From assembly GCA_910577185.1 (NCBI GenBank), contig CAJTLR010000085.1:1-13867 (forward strand): a stretch of 13,867 bases of DNA. The letters run 5' to 3'. Positions 1 through 6,915 of the stretch are shown here, one piece after another. The translations under genes and the position numbers were made by a program. The DNA is from an uncultured Acetatifactor sp. (GTDB lineage Bacteria > Bacillota > Clostridia > Lachnospirales > Lachnospiraceae). Numbering within the stretch: the first letter of the stretch is position 1; every line of letters begins with the position of its first letter. The notes beneath the pieces are model-generated. The model searched no databases and was not told the DNA's origin. It saw only the letters and a program-made list of their open reading frames with translations.

Positions 1-1
1 A

Positions 2-124
2 GAAGCAGTTTGCGGAAAGGGTACAACAACAACGGTAGGATATCTTAATAAATTGATTGCTCTTGATATTCTACAAAAACAAAAAGAATCTGTTGCAACT
101 GTATATAGAATTGTTGGATTATGA
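2..124 (+). CDS. Partial CDS, winged-helix-like C-terminal tail
   Basis: An open frame enters from the left edge and stops with TGA at 122-124, leaving about 40 residues. The tail reads YLNKLIALDILQKQKES followed by VYRIVGL. That has the shape of a winged helix: a recognition helix, a 'L..L..L.IL' turn, then a beta wing ending in a YR pair. Similar tails occur at the C-termini of Fic-domain proteins and some transcriptional regulators, so the family cannot be fixed from this piece. It lies on the element side of the tRNA-Asn fragment, so it is probably element cargo. The competing frame over 57-248 gives a repetitive S/E/K/Q-rich peptide that looks like an artefact of the DNA repeats. Confidence 0.35.
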   Translation, partial: EAVCGKGTTTTVGYLNKLIALDILQKQKESVATVYRIVGL

Positions 125-199
125 AACCGAAAGCAATTCTGAAAGCAAACAAAAAACCGAAAGCAATTCTGAAAGCAAACAAGAAACTGAAAGCATTTT
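123..199. repeat. Tandem 30-bp direct repeats (about 2.4 copies)
   Basis: Two nearly identical 30-bp units occupy 123-152 and 153-182, differing only at the first base. A third, degenerate start (GAAACTGAAAGCA) follows at 183. Each unit contains the word GAAAGCAA/GAAAGCAAAC twice, so the pattern also has a shorter inner period. The array starts at the stop codon of the upstream partial CDS and ends about 45 bp before the tRNA-Asn fragment. The repeat is seen directly. Its role is inferred: short direct repeats just inside an attachment core can be arm-type binding sites for a tyrosine integrase, but a simple slippage repeat is equally possible. Confidence 0.85.
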
Positions 200-241
200 T
201 ATATTTTATCAAAGAGATTTTACGGTATGTAACCGCATCAC

Positions 242-299
242 TTGGTAGAGCACTCGGCTGTTAACCGAGTTGTTGTAGGTTCGAGCCCTACTCGGGGAG
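242..299 (+). pseudogene. 3' fragment of tRNA-Asn(GUU), probable att site
   Basis: Positions 242-299 match the 3' four-fifths of a bacterial tRNA-Asn. They show the end of the D loop (TTGGTAGAGC), an anticodon stem CTCGG/CCGAG around loop CTGTTAA (anticodon GTT), the variable loop, a T arm with GGTTCGAGCC, and the 3' acceptor strand TCGGGGA plus discriminator G. The 5' acceptor strand, which should read TCCCCGA near 227-233, and the proper D stem are absent; the bases there do not pair. So this is not a functional tRNA gene. A 3'-only tRNA fragment is the classic distal attachment site of an element integrated into a tRNA gene; the intact copy should lie to the left, outside the window. Confidence 0.8.
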
Positions 300-302
300 T
301 AA

Positions 303-364
303 GGCGTCAAAGGGATGACGCCCAGGAAAAAGCCCGCATATATCAGCGCTTGTGGGCTTTTTGT
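303..364 (+). terminator. Hairpin plus rho-independent terminator after tRNA-Asn
   Basis: A perfect 6-bp hairpin GGCGTC/GACGCC (303-322, 8-nt loop) is followed by a stronger one at 327-363. The second pairs AAAAAGCCCGC with GTGGGCTTTTT, with one G-T pair, and ends in a U-rich tail. This is the expected terminator of the ancestral tRNA-Asn transcript. Its presence next to the tRNA fragment supports 300 onward being the original chromosomal sequence downstream of the tRNA gene. Confidence 0.75.
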
Positions 365-478
365 TGTCTGAAAATATTTTGTGGAAATCAGAAAAAGGAA
401 AATGCCATAAAAAAGCAGGCAGGGAAATGTTAACCGGAAATAGTTCGGGATTGCGCTGCATACTGAGGCTGGGTTGCT

Positions 479-622
479 ATGGAATTCGAGCAGATTAAAA
501 CCATTCCGGAACCGATTATGAGGAGCGGGCTTCCGAAAGTAAAGCTGGATTTGAATGGATTGTATGATATGATTTTGGTGTTGCCGATGGCGGCAAAAGC
601 AAGAGTTTATGGAGAATCTTAA
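479..622 (+). CDS. Small ORF, 47 aa, unknown
   Basis: An ATG at 479 opens a 47-residue frame (MEFEQIKTIPEPIMRSGLPK...) with a sensible amino-acid mix, stopping at TAA 620-622 just before the kinase-like gene at 624. No convincing Shine-Dalgarno lies upstream (only GAGG near 465). There is no signal peptide or membrane segment and I recognise no family. It could be a tiny upstream gene coupled to the next one or the end of a decayed gene. The frame upstream of the ATG is interrupted by stops. Confidence 0.25.
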   Translation: MEFEQIKTIPEPIMRSGLPKVKLDLNGLYDMILVLPMAAKARVYGES

Positions 623-623
623 C

Positions 624-1226
624 ATGGCAAATTTAATTATAATATGTGGCCCTCAGGCAGTAGGGAAAATGACGGTTGCGGAAAATCTGAGGGATAAATT
701 GAAGTACAATATGATGATGAACCATGACAGCATAGAAGTGTCTGATAAGATATTTGGTTTTGGAACTCCGGCACAAAAAGAGTTTAACGCCGCCTTTAGA
801 GAAAAGGCTTTTGAACTTGCGGTAAAGCATGATGTCGATTTGATATTCACCTATGTTTGTGCTTTTGAAATGCCGCAGGAGCGGTCGTATTTGTCGGGGG
901 TGGCGGATCTATTTACAGCGAATGGCGGCAATTTTTATTTTGCCGAATTAAGTGCGAGTCTCGAAGCAAGACTTGAGAGAAATGAAACTCCTCACAGAAT
1001 GGAGCGTAAAGCATCAAAAAGGGATATCGCATGGAGCAAATCCAATCTGTTAAGAGACATTGAAAGGCATAGACTGAATTCAAATGATGGAGAAATATGG
1101 TTTCAGAATCATATTAAGATAGATAATACAAGTCTTCGTCCAGATGAAGTGGCAGATATGATCATAGAAAAATTCGGGCTTGTTGCAAATGAAAAGGAAG
1201 AGAAGGAATACCGTTTTGGCGTGTGA
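624..1226 (+). CDS. P-loop (AAA family/shikimate-kinase-like) nucleotide-binding protein
   Basis: About 200 residues. The start at 624 is preferred over the ATG at 609 because GGAGA at 611-615 sits at the right distance and the Walker A strand follows directly (MANLIIICGPQAVGKMT). The motif GPQAVGKMT (residues 9-17) has the GK-M/L-T variant typical of a family of small stand-alone ATPase/kinase-like proteins. A later FTYVCAFEMP stretch, an R-rich lid region (about 114-140, ERNETPHRMERKASKRD) and the near-terminal KIDNTSLRPDEVADMI element also recur in that family. Substrate and role are unknown; a small-molecule or nucleotide phosphotransferase is the usual guess. It looks complete. No operon partner is evident: the frames on both sides are short and unassigned. 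Confidence 0.8.
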   Translation: MANLIIICGPQAVGKMTVAENLRDKLKYNMMMNHDSIEVSDKIFGFGTPAQKEFNAAFREKAFELAVKHDVDLIFTYVCAFEMPQERSYLSGVADLFTANGGNFYFAELSASLEARLERNETPHRMERKASKRDIAWSKSNLLRDIERHRLNSNDGEIWFQNHIKIDNTSLRPDEVADMIIEKFGLVANEKEEKEYRFGV

Positions 1227-1263
1227 GTCTGTTTGGAGGTGTTGTGAAAGCAAAGAAATTGGT

Positions 1264-1386
1264 GTGGCGAATTTACTGCTAACCATTCGAAATCAAAATA
1301 TACCGTCTATCCACGTTGCATTGGCAAATGGAGGGCAAATAGAAAAAGTCACAGCAGACAAACACTATATCTGGATTGATCCATAA
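1264..1386 (+). pseudogene. Possible short gene remnant, unassigned
   Basis: A frame ending at TAA 1384-1386 encodes VANLLLTIRNQNIPSIHVAL... and closes with ADKHYIWIDP, a composition that looks coding. The same frame upstream only reads through the end of the kinase gene out of phase, so its own start is unclear. A GGAGGT at 1235-1240 is followed by a GTG at 1244 in another frame, which stops after 12 codons. This could be a frameshifted remnant. I recognise no family. Confidence 0.2.
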
Positions 1387-1417
1387 CCGGAATTTGGCAG
1401 AGGGAATTGATTGACTT

Positions 1418-1678
1418 ATGTTCAGCGTTGTGATGGGAATGACAGGCGGTGAGGCTCCTGATGAATCTGCGCCGATTCAGGACGGGTCCCTGCCATTGCG
1501 GAGCGGGAGCCTGAGTACCAGAAAGAAATGCCGTGGCTGCTCCAGATTCTTACCTAAGCTTCGTGATTTATTGAGAAAATCAGTAGCAATGATGAAACGC
1601 TGGCTTAATAGATTATGTGACGCTGGAATTTTGGAGCAAAAGGTTGTTGGCAGGGGTTCATATTATGAGCGAAAATGA
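1418..1678 (+). pseudogene. Winged-helix-like C-terminal fragment
   Basis: The last 35-40 codons (about 1560-1678) encode KRWLNRLCDAGILEQKVVG followed by RGSYYERK, a winged-helix signature similar in shape to the fragment at 2-124. The N-terminal half of this frame is cysteine-, serine- and glycine-rich and reads poorly as protein. In the neighbouring frame 1470-1553 encodes a more protein-like stretch (EREPEYQKEMPWLLQI), so the gene appears frameshifted. No Shine-Dalgarno precedes the ATG at 1418. Best read as a decayed DNA-binding or Fic/ATPase-type regulator tail; the family is not fixed. Confidence 0.3.
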
Positions 1679-1726
1679 GCCGATTGGGGAACGAAAATAG
1701 ACAACTTATAGAAACAATAGGATAGT

Positions 1727-1867
1727 TTCTGGGAGGTGGGGCCACAGAAGAGACTTTATATTCCGGCACCGATGTTAAGAGAAGGAAGCAATGAGATGGT
1801 TTTGTTGGAGACAGAGGGAAAGGGGGCAGACACAATCTGTCTGAGGGATGAACCGAAATTCGAATAA
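1727..1867 (+). pseudogene. C-terminal remnant of GH35 beta-galactosidase
   Basis: The frame from 1727 reads FWEVGPQKRLYIPAPMLREG and continues NEMVLLETEGKGADTI to the stop TAA at 1865-1867. It corresponds to the conserved C-terminal end of GH35 beta-galactosidases (the 'GRFWEvGPQktLYiPaplLkeGeNeivvlE' element of the terminal jelly-roll domain). Only 46 codons remain. The same frame has a TAG at 1718-1720, and upstream sequence in no frame continues the enzyme, so more than 90% of the gene is gone. It ends 17 bp before the GH31 start, so a GH35-GH31 operon probably existed before the deletion. Identification is by motif recognition only. Confidence 0.7.
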
Positions 1868-1884
1868 GACAAGGGAGGTTAAAG

Positions 1885-4800
1885 ATGAGTAAATTGGATT
1901 TAAAGCTAAGCTGTGCAGAGTCTGTCAGAAAGGATTCTTCTCACGGAAATATTGTATACATAGATTTTAATGACAATATCAGAGGAAAGCTTACATTTTT
2001 AGAGGAGAGGATTTTCAGATATGATGTAGATCCAGGCGGTGTGTTCGGAAGCTATGCAGTGCCGAAAGACGAAGAACATACAGCGAAGATTCAGCAGCAG
2101 CCGGATGAATCAGAAGAATACAGCAAACCGGCGGCACAGGTGTCCGAGACAGACCATCAGATTGAAGTCAGATGTAAGGATGTGGCTGTAGTCTGGGAAA
2201 AATCTACGGCAAAAATGAAAATCACATTACATGGACGTACTGTCATGGAGGAGGCAGAACCTCTTACAATCACAGAAGCGGAGACGGTTCAGACTCTTGT
2301 AAAGCAGGAAAATGAGCATTTCTTCGGGGGTGGGACACAGAACGGACGTTTTGTGCATACAGGAAAGAAGATTCAGATTGTAAATGAAAGCGCATGGACG
2401 GATAATGGCGTGGCTTCACCGAATCCATTCTATTTTACGACCGGAGGCTATGGCGTGCTTCGAAATACATTTGCAGAAGGATGCTATGACTTTGGAGAAG
2501 AAAACGAAAAAGCTGTGACGGCAACGCACAAGGAGAATAAATTAAGCGCATATTATTTTGTGTCTGACGGTGAAAACGGGAGCCGCATGACACAGGAATT
2601 ATTGCGGGCATATTATAAAGTAACCGGAGACCCAATACTCCTTCCGGAGTACGGCTTCTATGAAGGTCACTTAAACTGCTATAACCGCGATTCATGGTCT
2701 GACGAGAAAGGGGATAAGCTTTGGAACGTAAAAGGAACAGACCCAAGTGACAGTGAAGGCGTGACAGAATACGAGAGCGGTATGGCAAAAGGCTACCGTC
2801 TTGCAGAAGGACTCCATTCAGAGTCGTTAAACGGAGAGAGACCTACGGTAGCAACGGACAATTATCCCGAGAGTGTAGATACGCCGTTTCAGTATTCAGC
2901 AAGAGCGGTTGTGGATACCTACCTGCATTTTGACATGCCTCTTGGATATATTCTGCCCAACGACGGCTATGGCGGAGGGTACGGTCAGAACGGTTACTAT
3001 ATGCAGGGCGGCGTGAATGAAGACGGCGGCAGCTCACCGGAACGTCTTGCCGCGGTAGATGCTAATGTGAACAACTTTGCACGATTCACAGAATATGCCA
3101 ATGCCAAAGGCGTGGCAACAGGTCTTTGGACGGAGAGTAATCTGGCTCCGGATTCAGACAGCCAGACATACTGGCATTTGCTTCGTGACTTCAGACAGGA
3201 GGTTGCCGTGGGCGGCGCTACGACTTTGAAGACGGACGTGGCATGGGTTGGCCCGGGATATTCTTTCCAGCTGAATGGCGTGAAGACGGCATATGACATC
3301 GTGACTACAATGTCAAATTTCCGTCCGAATATCATTTCTCTGGACGGATGGGCCGGTTCACAGCGTTTTTGCAGTGTGTGGACAGGGGACCAGACCGGCG
3401 GTAACTGGGAATATATCCGTTTCCATATTCCGACCTATATCGGAAGTTCCCTGAGCGGCAATCCGAATATCGGAAGTGATATGGACGGTATTTTCGGAGG
3501 AAAGGCGCTGATCGCGGTCCGTGATTATCAGTGGAAAGCATTTACTCCGCAAATGCTCAATATGGACGGTTGGGGAAGTTACGTGAAAGCGCCGTATACG
3601 TTCGGAGATCCATACACAGGAATCAACCGTATGTATTTGAAGATAAAGTCAAAGCTCATGCCATATATCTATACAAGCGCGGCATCGGCAGCTAATATCG
3701 ACACCGGAAATGATGACACGGGCCTTCCGATGGTACGCGCAATGTTCTTAGCGTATCCGGAGGATAGGTATGCTTATACCAGGCAGGTGCAGTATCAGTA
3801 TATGCTTGGCGCCAATGTACTTGTAGCTCCGGTCTATAAAAGCGTTGCGGCAGATGAGATTGGAAATGATGTCAGAAATAATATTTACCTTCCGGACGCA
3901 GAAGAAATCTGGATCGACTATCTGACCGGGGAGAAGTACAGAGGAGGACAGGTGCTCAATAACTTTGAAGCGCCCATTTGGAAACTTCCGGTATTTGTGA
4001 AGAACGGAACAATTCTTCCCATGTACGAAGCAAACAATACACCGGATGAAATCAACAAGGCAAACCGTATTGTGGAATTTTGGCCGGCAGGCAGCAGCGC
4101 CTATACGGCATTTGAAGATGACGGAAAATATATCAAGAATGAGACAAAACAGGAAGATGCTTATGGAACGATTGGGCATGTTTCTTATGGAGACCATGTA
4201 TCCACGACTTATACATCATGTGTAGAAGGGGACACAGTGGTGATCATGGCAGAGCCTTCTGGCGGAAATTACGAAGGATTTGAGCCTGAGAGAAAGACGA
4301 CCTTTATTGTAAACCTTTCCAAGAAGCCGGAGGAAGTGCTTGCCAGGAATGGCGAAACGGAGCTTCATATGGAAGAAGTATGGGATAAAGCGGCCTTTGA
4401 GGCAGCTGTACCGAAAAACGGAGAAGCAGTATTCTTCTATGACGACGCGCCGGCCCTTATGACTTACGCGTCAGAAAAAGAGTCAGAGATGAATAAGCTT
4501 ACGAAAGACGTAAGAACGACTCCTAAGCTTTACATAAAACTTTCAGAAGCGGACATAAGGAAAGAAAGCCAGACAGTAGAAATCAAAGGATTTGTAAGTG
4601 AAATGCTTCATATGGAGGAAAAAGAGAATGGGGCGCTGGAAATCCCGGCTCTTCAGGCAGTAGAAGAGAAGGCGACTCCCACAAGCATCTGGCTCCACTG
4701 GACAGAGGTGAAAGGAGCATCTTCCTATGAGATGCTGGTGGACGGAAGAATCTATTCCATGGGAAAAGCCTTTTCTTACGAGCATGATGAACTGGAGTAC

Positions 4801-5946
4801 CATTCAGAGCATTCTTACCGTGTGCGTTCCAGAAATATGGAGGGGTACTCCCCGTGGAGTGATGAGATTCATGCATGTTCGCTTTTGGATCCATGGTTAA
4901 ATGAGGTTGGCGCACTTGGTAAGATTACATGGACAGGTAATAATGAGGATATAGATCTCCGTTATCTCAACGACCATGCATTTGCAGGGCTGTTCTTTAG
5001 CTGGGATGATGTAGAAAAAGTAAAACCTGCGGCAATTTATGACTTTGGCGCTGTATATGAGTTGGATAAATTTGACTATTATCCCCGTGACACTTATGGA
5101 AACGGTACGGCAGTGAGAATGAACGTGTACTCCAGTCTGGACGGCGTTCACTGGAAGACGGAATGGGACGGGACAAAGGAGGAACCGTGGTCTTACGATA
5201 CAAGCCTTGAATTGGAGGAAAATGCCAGGACAGTACCGTTAGACGGGGTAAAAGCACGTTTCCTGAAAGCAGAAGCAATTGAATGTAAGGGAAATAAATT
5301 TGCAACTCACGAGATGCCGGTATATAAGAAAGAAGGCACAAAAGGATTTGCAGTGGGAAGTACCAATGGGAACGCCACGGTTACAGAAGGCGACTATACG
5401 AATATGAAGAACTATCTTGGAACAAGCGTGAAAGACGGTTCTAACTTTACGGATCAGATTCAGAAACGCTGCGGCGATATTAACATGAACGGCATCTATG
5501 ATGTATATGATTATGCATACACCATGTTTCATTTAGATGACGGAACGACTATGACCGGTAAACCGGAAGGAAGCATTGCGCTTGTTCCTGAAAGCGAGAG
5601 TGTGAAAGCGGGAGAGACATTTACCATGACGGTTCTTGCAAAAGACGCTTTGAACGTCAACGCGTTCGGTAAAGTGATCGACTATAACCCGGCGAAACTG
5701 GAATTTGTGTCAATTGAAGGAAATGATTCCGTAAAACAGATGGAAAACTTAACTGTGAATAAAGTATATTCTGACGGCACGGCTTATGTGAACCTTGCAT
5801 TTGCAAACCGAGGAAATAAAAAGCTTTATAATGGAAGCGGTGAGCTTGCAGTCATTACCATGAAGGCGCTTGCAGATGTAAGACCGGCAGAAGAGATGGA
5901 ATGTGAGGGCGTTCTTCTTATCGGTCCGGAATTTGATACGGTATAA
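1885..5946 (+). CDS. Multidomain GH31 glycosidase, probable alpha-N-acetylgalactosaminidase
   Basis: 1353 residues, with AGGGAGG (1872-1878) six bases before ATG. Order: N-terminal beta-sandwich (about 20-240), GH31 (beta/alpha)8 barrel (about 250-620), C-terminal beta domains (620-860), an FN3-like segment (about 922-1000), an F5/8C/CBM32-like segment (about 1015-1150), a single dockerin-like calcium-loop repeat (CGDINMNGIYDVYDYAY, 1196-1212), and a cohesin-like domain (about 1229-1335). LKTDVAW places the likely nucleophile at Asp451; WTGDQ places the likely acid/base at Asp502. The overall pattern (EHFFGGGTQNGRF, EGHLNCYNRD, NPNIGSDMDGIFGG) matches the GH31 group described as alpha-GalNAc-ases acting on mucin-type O-glycans. 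Those relatives are usually secreted, but this start has no signal peptide and the upstream frame is closed by TGA at 1849-1851. Specificity is inferred from recalled family patterns. Confidence 0.88.
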   Translation: MSKLDLKLSCAESVRKDSSHGNIVYIDFNDNIRGKLTFLEERIFRYDVDPGGVFGSYAVPKDEEHTAKIQQQPDESEEYSKPAAQVSETDHQIEVRCKDVAVVWEKSTAKMKITLHGRTVMEEAEPLTITEAETVQTLVKQENEHFFGGGTQNGRFVHTGKKIQIVNESAWTDNGVASPNPFYFTTGGYGVLRNTFAEGCYDFGEENEKAVTATHKENKLSAYYFVSDGENGSRMTQELLRAYYKVTGDPILLPEYGFYEGHLNCYNRDSWSDEKGDKLWNVKGTDPSDSEGVTEYESGMAKGYRLAEGLHSESLNGERPTVATDNYPESVDTPFQYSARAVVDTYLHFDMPLGYILPNDGYGGGYGQNGYYMQGGVNEDGGSSPERLAAVDANVNNFARFTEYANAKGVATGLWTESNLAPDSDSQTYWHLLRDFRQEVAVGGATTLKTDVAWVGPGYSFQLNGVKTAYDIVTTMSNFRPNIISLDGWAGSQRFCSVWTGDQTGGNWEYIRFHIPTYIGSSLSGNPNIGSDMDGIFGGKALIAVRDYQWKAFTPQMLNMDGWGSYVKAPYTFGDPYTGINRMYLKIKSKLMPYIYTSAASAANIDTGNDDTGLPMVRAMFLAYPEDRYAYTRQVQYQYMLGANVLVAPVYKSVAADEIGNDVRNNIYLPDAEEIWIDYLTGEKYRGGQVLNNFEAPIWKLPVFVKNGTILPMYEANNTPDEINKANRIVEFWPAGSSAYTAFEDDGKYIKNETKQEDAYGTIGHVSYGDHVSTTYTSCVEGDTVVIMAEPSGGNYEGFEPERKTTFIVNLSKKPEEVLARNGETELHMEEVWDKAAFEAAVPKNGEAVFFYDDAPALMTYASEKESEMNKLTKDVRTTPKLYIKLSEADIRKESQTVEIKGFVSEMLHMEEKENGALEIPALQAVEEKATPTSIWLHWTEVKGASSYEMLVDGRIYSMGKAFSYEHDELEYHSEHSYRVRSRNMEGYSPWSDEIHACSLLDPWLNEVGALGKITWTGNNEDIDLRYLNDHAFAGLFFSWDDVEKVKPAAIYDFGAVYELDKFDYYPRDTYGNGTAVRMNVYSSLDGVHWKTEWDGTKEEPWSYDTSLELEENARTVPLDGVKARFLKAEAIECKGNKFATHEMPVYKKEGTKGFAVGSTNGNATVTEGDYTNMKNYLGTSVKDGSNFTDQIQKRCGDINMNGIYDVYDYAYTMFHLDDGTTMTGKPEGSIALVPESESVKAGETFTMTVLAKDALNVNAFGKVIDYNPAKLEFVSIEGNDSVKQMENLTVNKVYSDGTAYVNLAFANRGNKKLYNGSGELAVITMKALADVRPAEEMECEGVLLIGPEFDTV

Positions 5947-6271
5947 TGTGCTTATTCGTGAAAGGAAGAGGCCGAATGGCCATGAATACCATTTAAAAAT
6001 CTTATTCCAAAACGCTGTCTGAACCCGCGCGATGATTGCAAAGAAGAATAAAAACCATGTCATGGAAGTGATTTCCATCATAAGCGGGTATGCAACTGTG
6101 ATGAGAACGGGGGAGGTGAGAGCCTTCCCTGTTTTTTTATGCCCAGCCCCATGCAGCGGAAATATGCCGATGAAGCGGCGCACGAGTAGAAGAGAAGGGC
6201 GTTCCCAATTTCCCTGAGGTGCATAATCTTAACTGTAAGCAACACCTATATTGACGCAGGAGGGTATGCAC
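5947..6271. other. Gene-free stretch between GH31 and recombinase remnant
   Basis: About 325 bases with no convincing gene. A 61-codon frame at 6032-6217 runs through a terminator hairpin and has no Shine-Dalgarno, so I do not count it. The part nearest 6271 resembles the leader normally found upstream of TnpX-type recombinases: it carries the AGGAGGG ribosome binding site at 6258-6264. The join between GH31-linked DNA and element-linked DNA probably lies inside this stretch, but I cannot place it. Confidence 0.5.
6109..6138 (+). terminator. Probable rho-independent terminator
   Basis: GGGAGG (6111-6116) pairs with CTTCCC (6124-6129) with one wobble around a short loop, followed by TG and seven T. 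It is the first terminator-like structure downstream of the GH31 gene, 160 bp after its stop. It could end that transcript or isolate the downstream recombinase. Confidence 0.5.
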
Positions 6272-6514
6272 ATGAATGATTACAGCAAAATCACAGCCCT
6301 TTACTCCCGCCTGTCCGTGGGGAATGAGGATAGGGACGGCGGCGAGAGCAACAGTATCCAGAACCAGAAGAAATTTTCGGAAAGCTATGCCAGACAGTTA
6401 AAATTAACCAATCTCCTGCGCAAATTGTTTCAGGCCGATCTGGTATGCCTTCAGGGTCTTTTCATCCAGCCGCTTCTGAGTTTGGCAGAAGGAAAGATAA
6501 TTACTGATGTGTGA
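6272..6514 (+). pseudogene. Truncated large serine recombinase (TnpX-like) N-terminus
   Basis: From the ATG at 6272 (AGGAGGG at 6258-6264, 7-base spacing) the frame reads MNDYSKITALYSRLSVGNED and then a GGESNSIQNQKK block. This is the N-terminus of the resolvase catalytic domain of large serine recombinases found on clostridial conjugative and mobilisable elements. The nucleophile is the Ser of YSRLS (residue 15). Family resemblance stops after about residue 42 (YARQ, near 6397). The remaining codons to TGA 6512-6514 are antisense to a tyrosine recombinase fragment. More than 90% of a usual 500-plus residue enzyme is missing, so it cannot be active. Confidence 0.85.
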
Positions 6515-6529
6515 CTGTAAGTTTTCCAT
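6404..6529 (-). pseudogene. Truncated tyrosine recombinase N-terminus
   Basis: On the minus strand an AGGAG (6539-6543) precedes ATG at 6529. The frame reads MENLQSHISNYLSFCQTQKR and then LDEKTLKAYQIGLKQFAQEI before TAA at 6404-6406. This is the start of a phage-integrase SAM-like core-binding domain (XerC/XerD/Int type). Only 41 residues survive; the catalytic domain with its R-H-R-Y set is absent. The break coincides with the break of the serine recombinase reading toward it from the left. It is too short for most ORF callers but clearly family-like. Confidence 0.75.
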
Positions 6530-6631
6530 TTTTAAATTCTCCTTTTGTTTTTGGTTCCTTATAAGTGGCCGCATCTCGGGGGCAATGAACAGTCTTGTAT
6601 GAAAACCTTTACGAGGAGGATTTTGTTAGGC

Positions 6632-6660
6632 TTGAAAAAAAGATAACTTTTGCATATAAT
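6632..6660 (+). promoter_or_regulatory. Sigma-A promoter of the toxin-antitoxin operon
   Basis: TTGAAA at 6632-6637 and TATAAT at 6655-6660 with an exact 17-bp spacer: five of six and six of six matches to consensus. Transcription would begin near 6667, leaving a leader of about 27 bases that holds the purine-rich GAAGGAAGG site before ATG 6694. Such operons are usually repressed by the antitoxin alone or in complex, but I see no clear palindrome here. Confidence 0.8.
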
Positions 6661-6693
6661 ATAGGTACCAATAAAGAAGGAAGGAAATAGCGT

Positions 6694-6915
6694 ATGAGTG
6701 ATAGAGAACAGGCAAAACAGATTATAGATCAGCTTCCGGAATATAAAATAGGAAAGTTGCTTTTGTTTTTGAAAGGAATACAATTTGATGATGATATAGA
6801 AGATGATATATATTGTCAGAAATTGTATGAGGATTACTTAAATGATCCTGATCCTGAAAAGCATGAAACAATAACTCTTGAGGAATTGGCAGCGCGGGAA
6901 GGAATTGAACTATGA
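6694..6915 (+). CDS. Type II antitoxin of a RelE/ParE-type module
   Basis: 73 residues, acidic, preceded by GAAGGAAGG. The N-terminus (MSDREQAKQIIDQLPEYKIG KLLLFL) resembles the helical region of DUF2281/RelB-like small antitoxins. The middle is strongly acidic (DDDIEDD) and the C-terminus ends in TLEELAAREGIEL, typical of the toxin-wrapping tail. Its stop overlaps the start of the next gene by the tetranucleotide ATGA (6912-6915), indicating translational coupling to the toxin. Expected role: bind and neutralise the toxin and autoregulate the operon. The specific antitoxin subfamily is less certain than the role. Confidence 0.82.
   Translation: MSDREQAKQIIDQLPEYKIGKLLLFLKGIQFDDDIEDDIYCQKLYEDYLNDPDPEKHETITLEELAAREGIEL

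Noticed and set aside
123..199. CRISPR array
   Set aside because: The units are head-to-tail with no spacers, and no cas genes are present.
57..248. 63-codon S/E/K/Q-rich ORF
   Set aside because: It is generated by the 30-bp DNA repeats and runs into the tRNA fragment; it lacks a clear ribosome binding site.
227..299. A complete tRNA-Asn gene
   Set aside because: The 5' acceptor strand and D stem are missing; only the 3' part is present.
209..625. 138-codon minus-strand ORF
   Set aside because: It crosses the tRNA fragment and a terminator and has no coding signature.
5749..6183. 144-codon minus-strand ORF
   Set aside because: It lies mostly antisense to the GH31 3' end and its composition is cysteine/phenylalanine-rich, as expected for a shadow frame.
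6032..6217. 61-codon ORF between GH31 and the recombinase remnant
   Set aside because: It reads through a terminator hairpin, has no ribosome binding site and shows no recognisable family.
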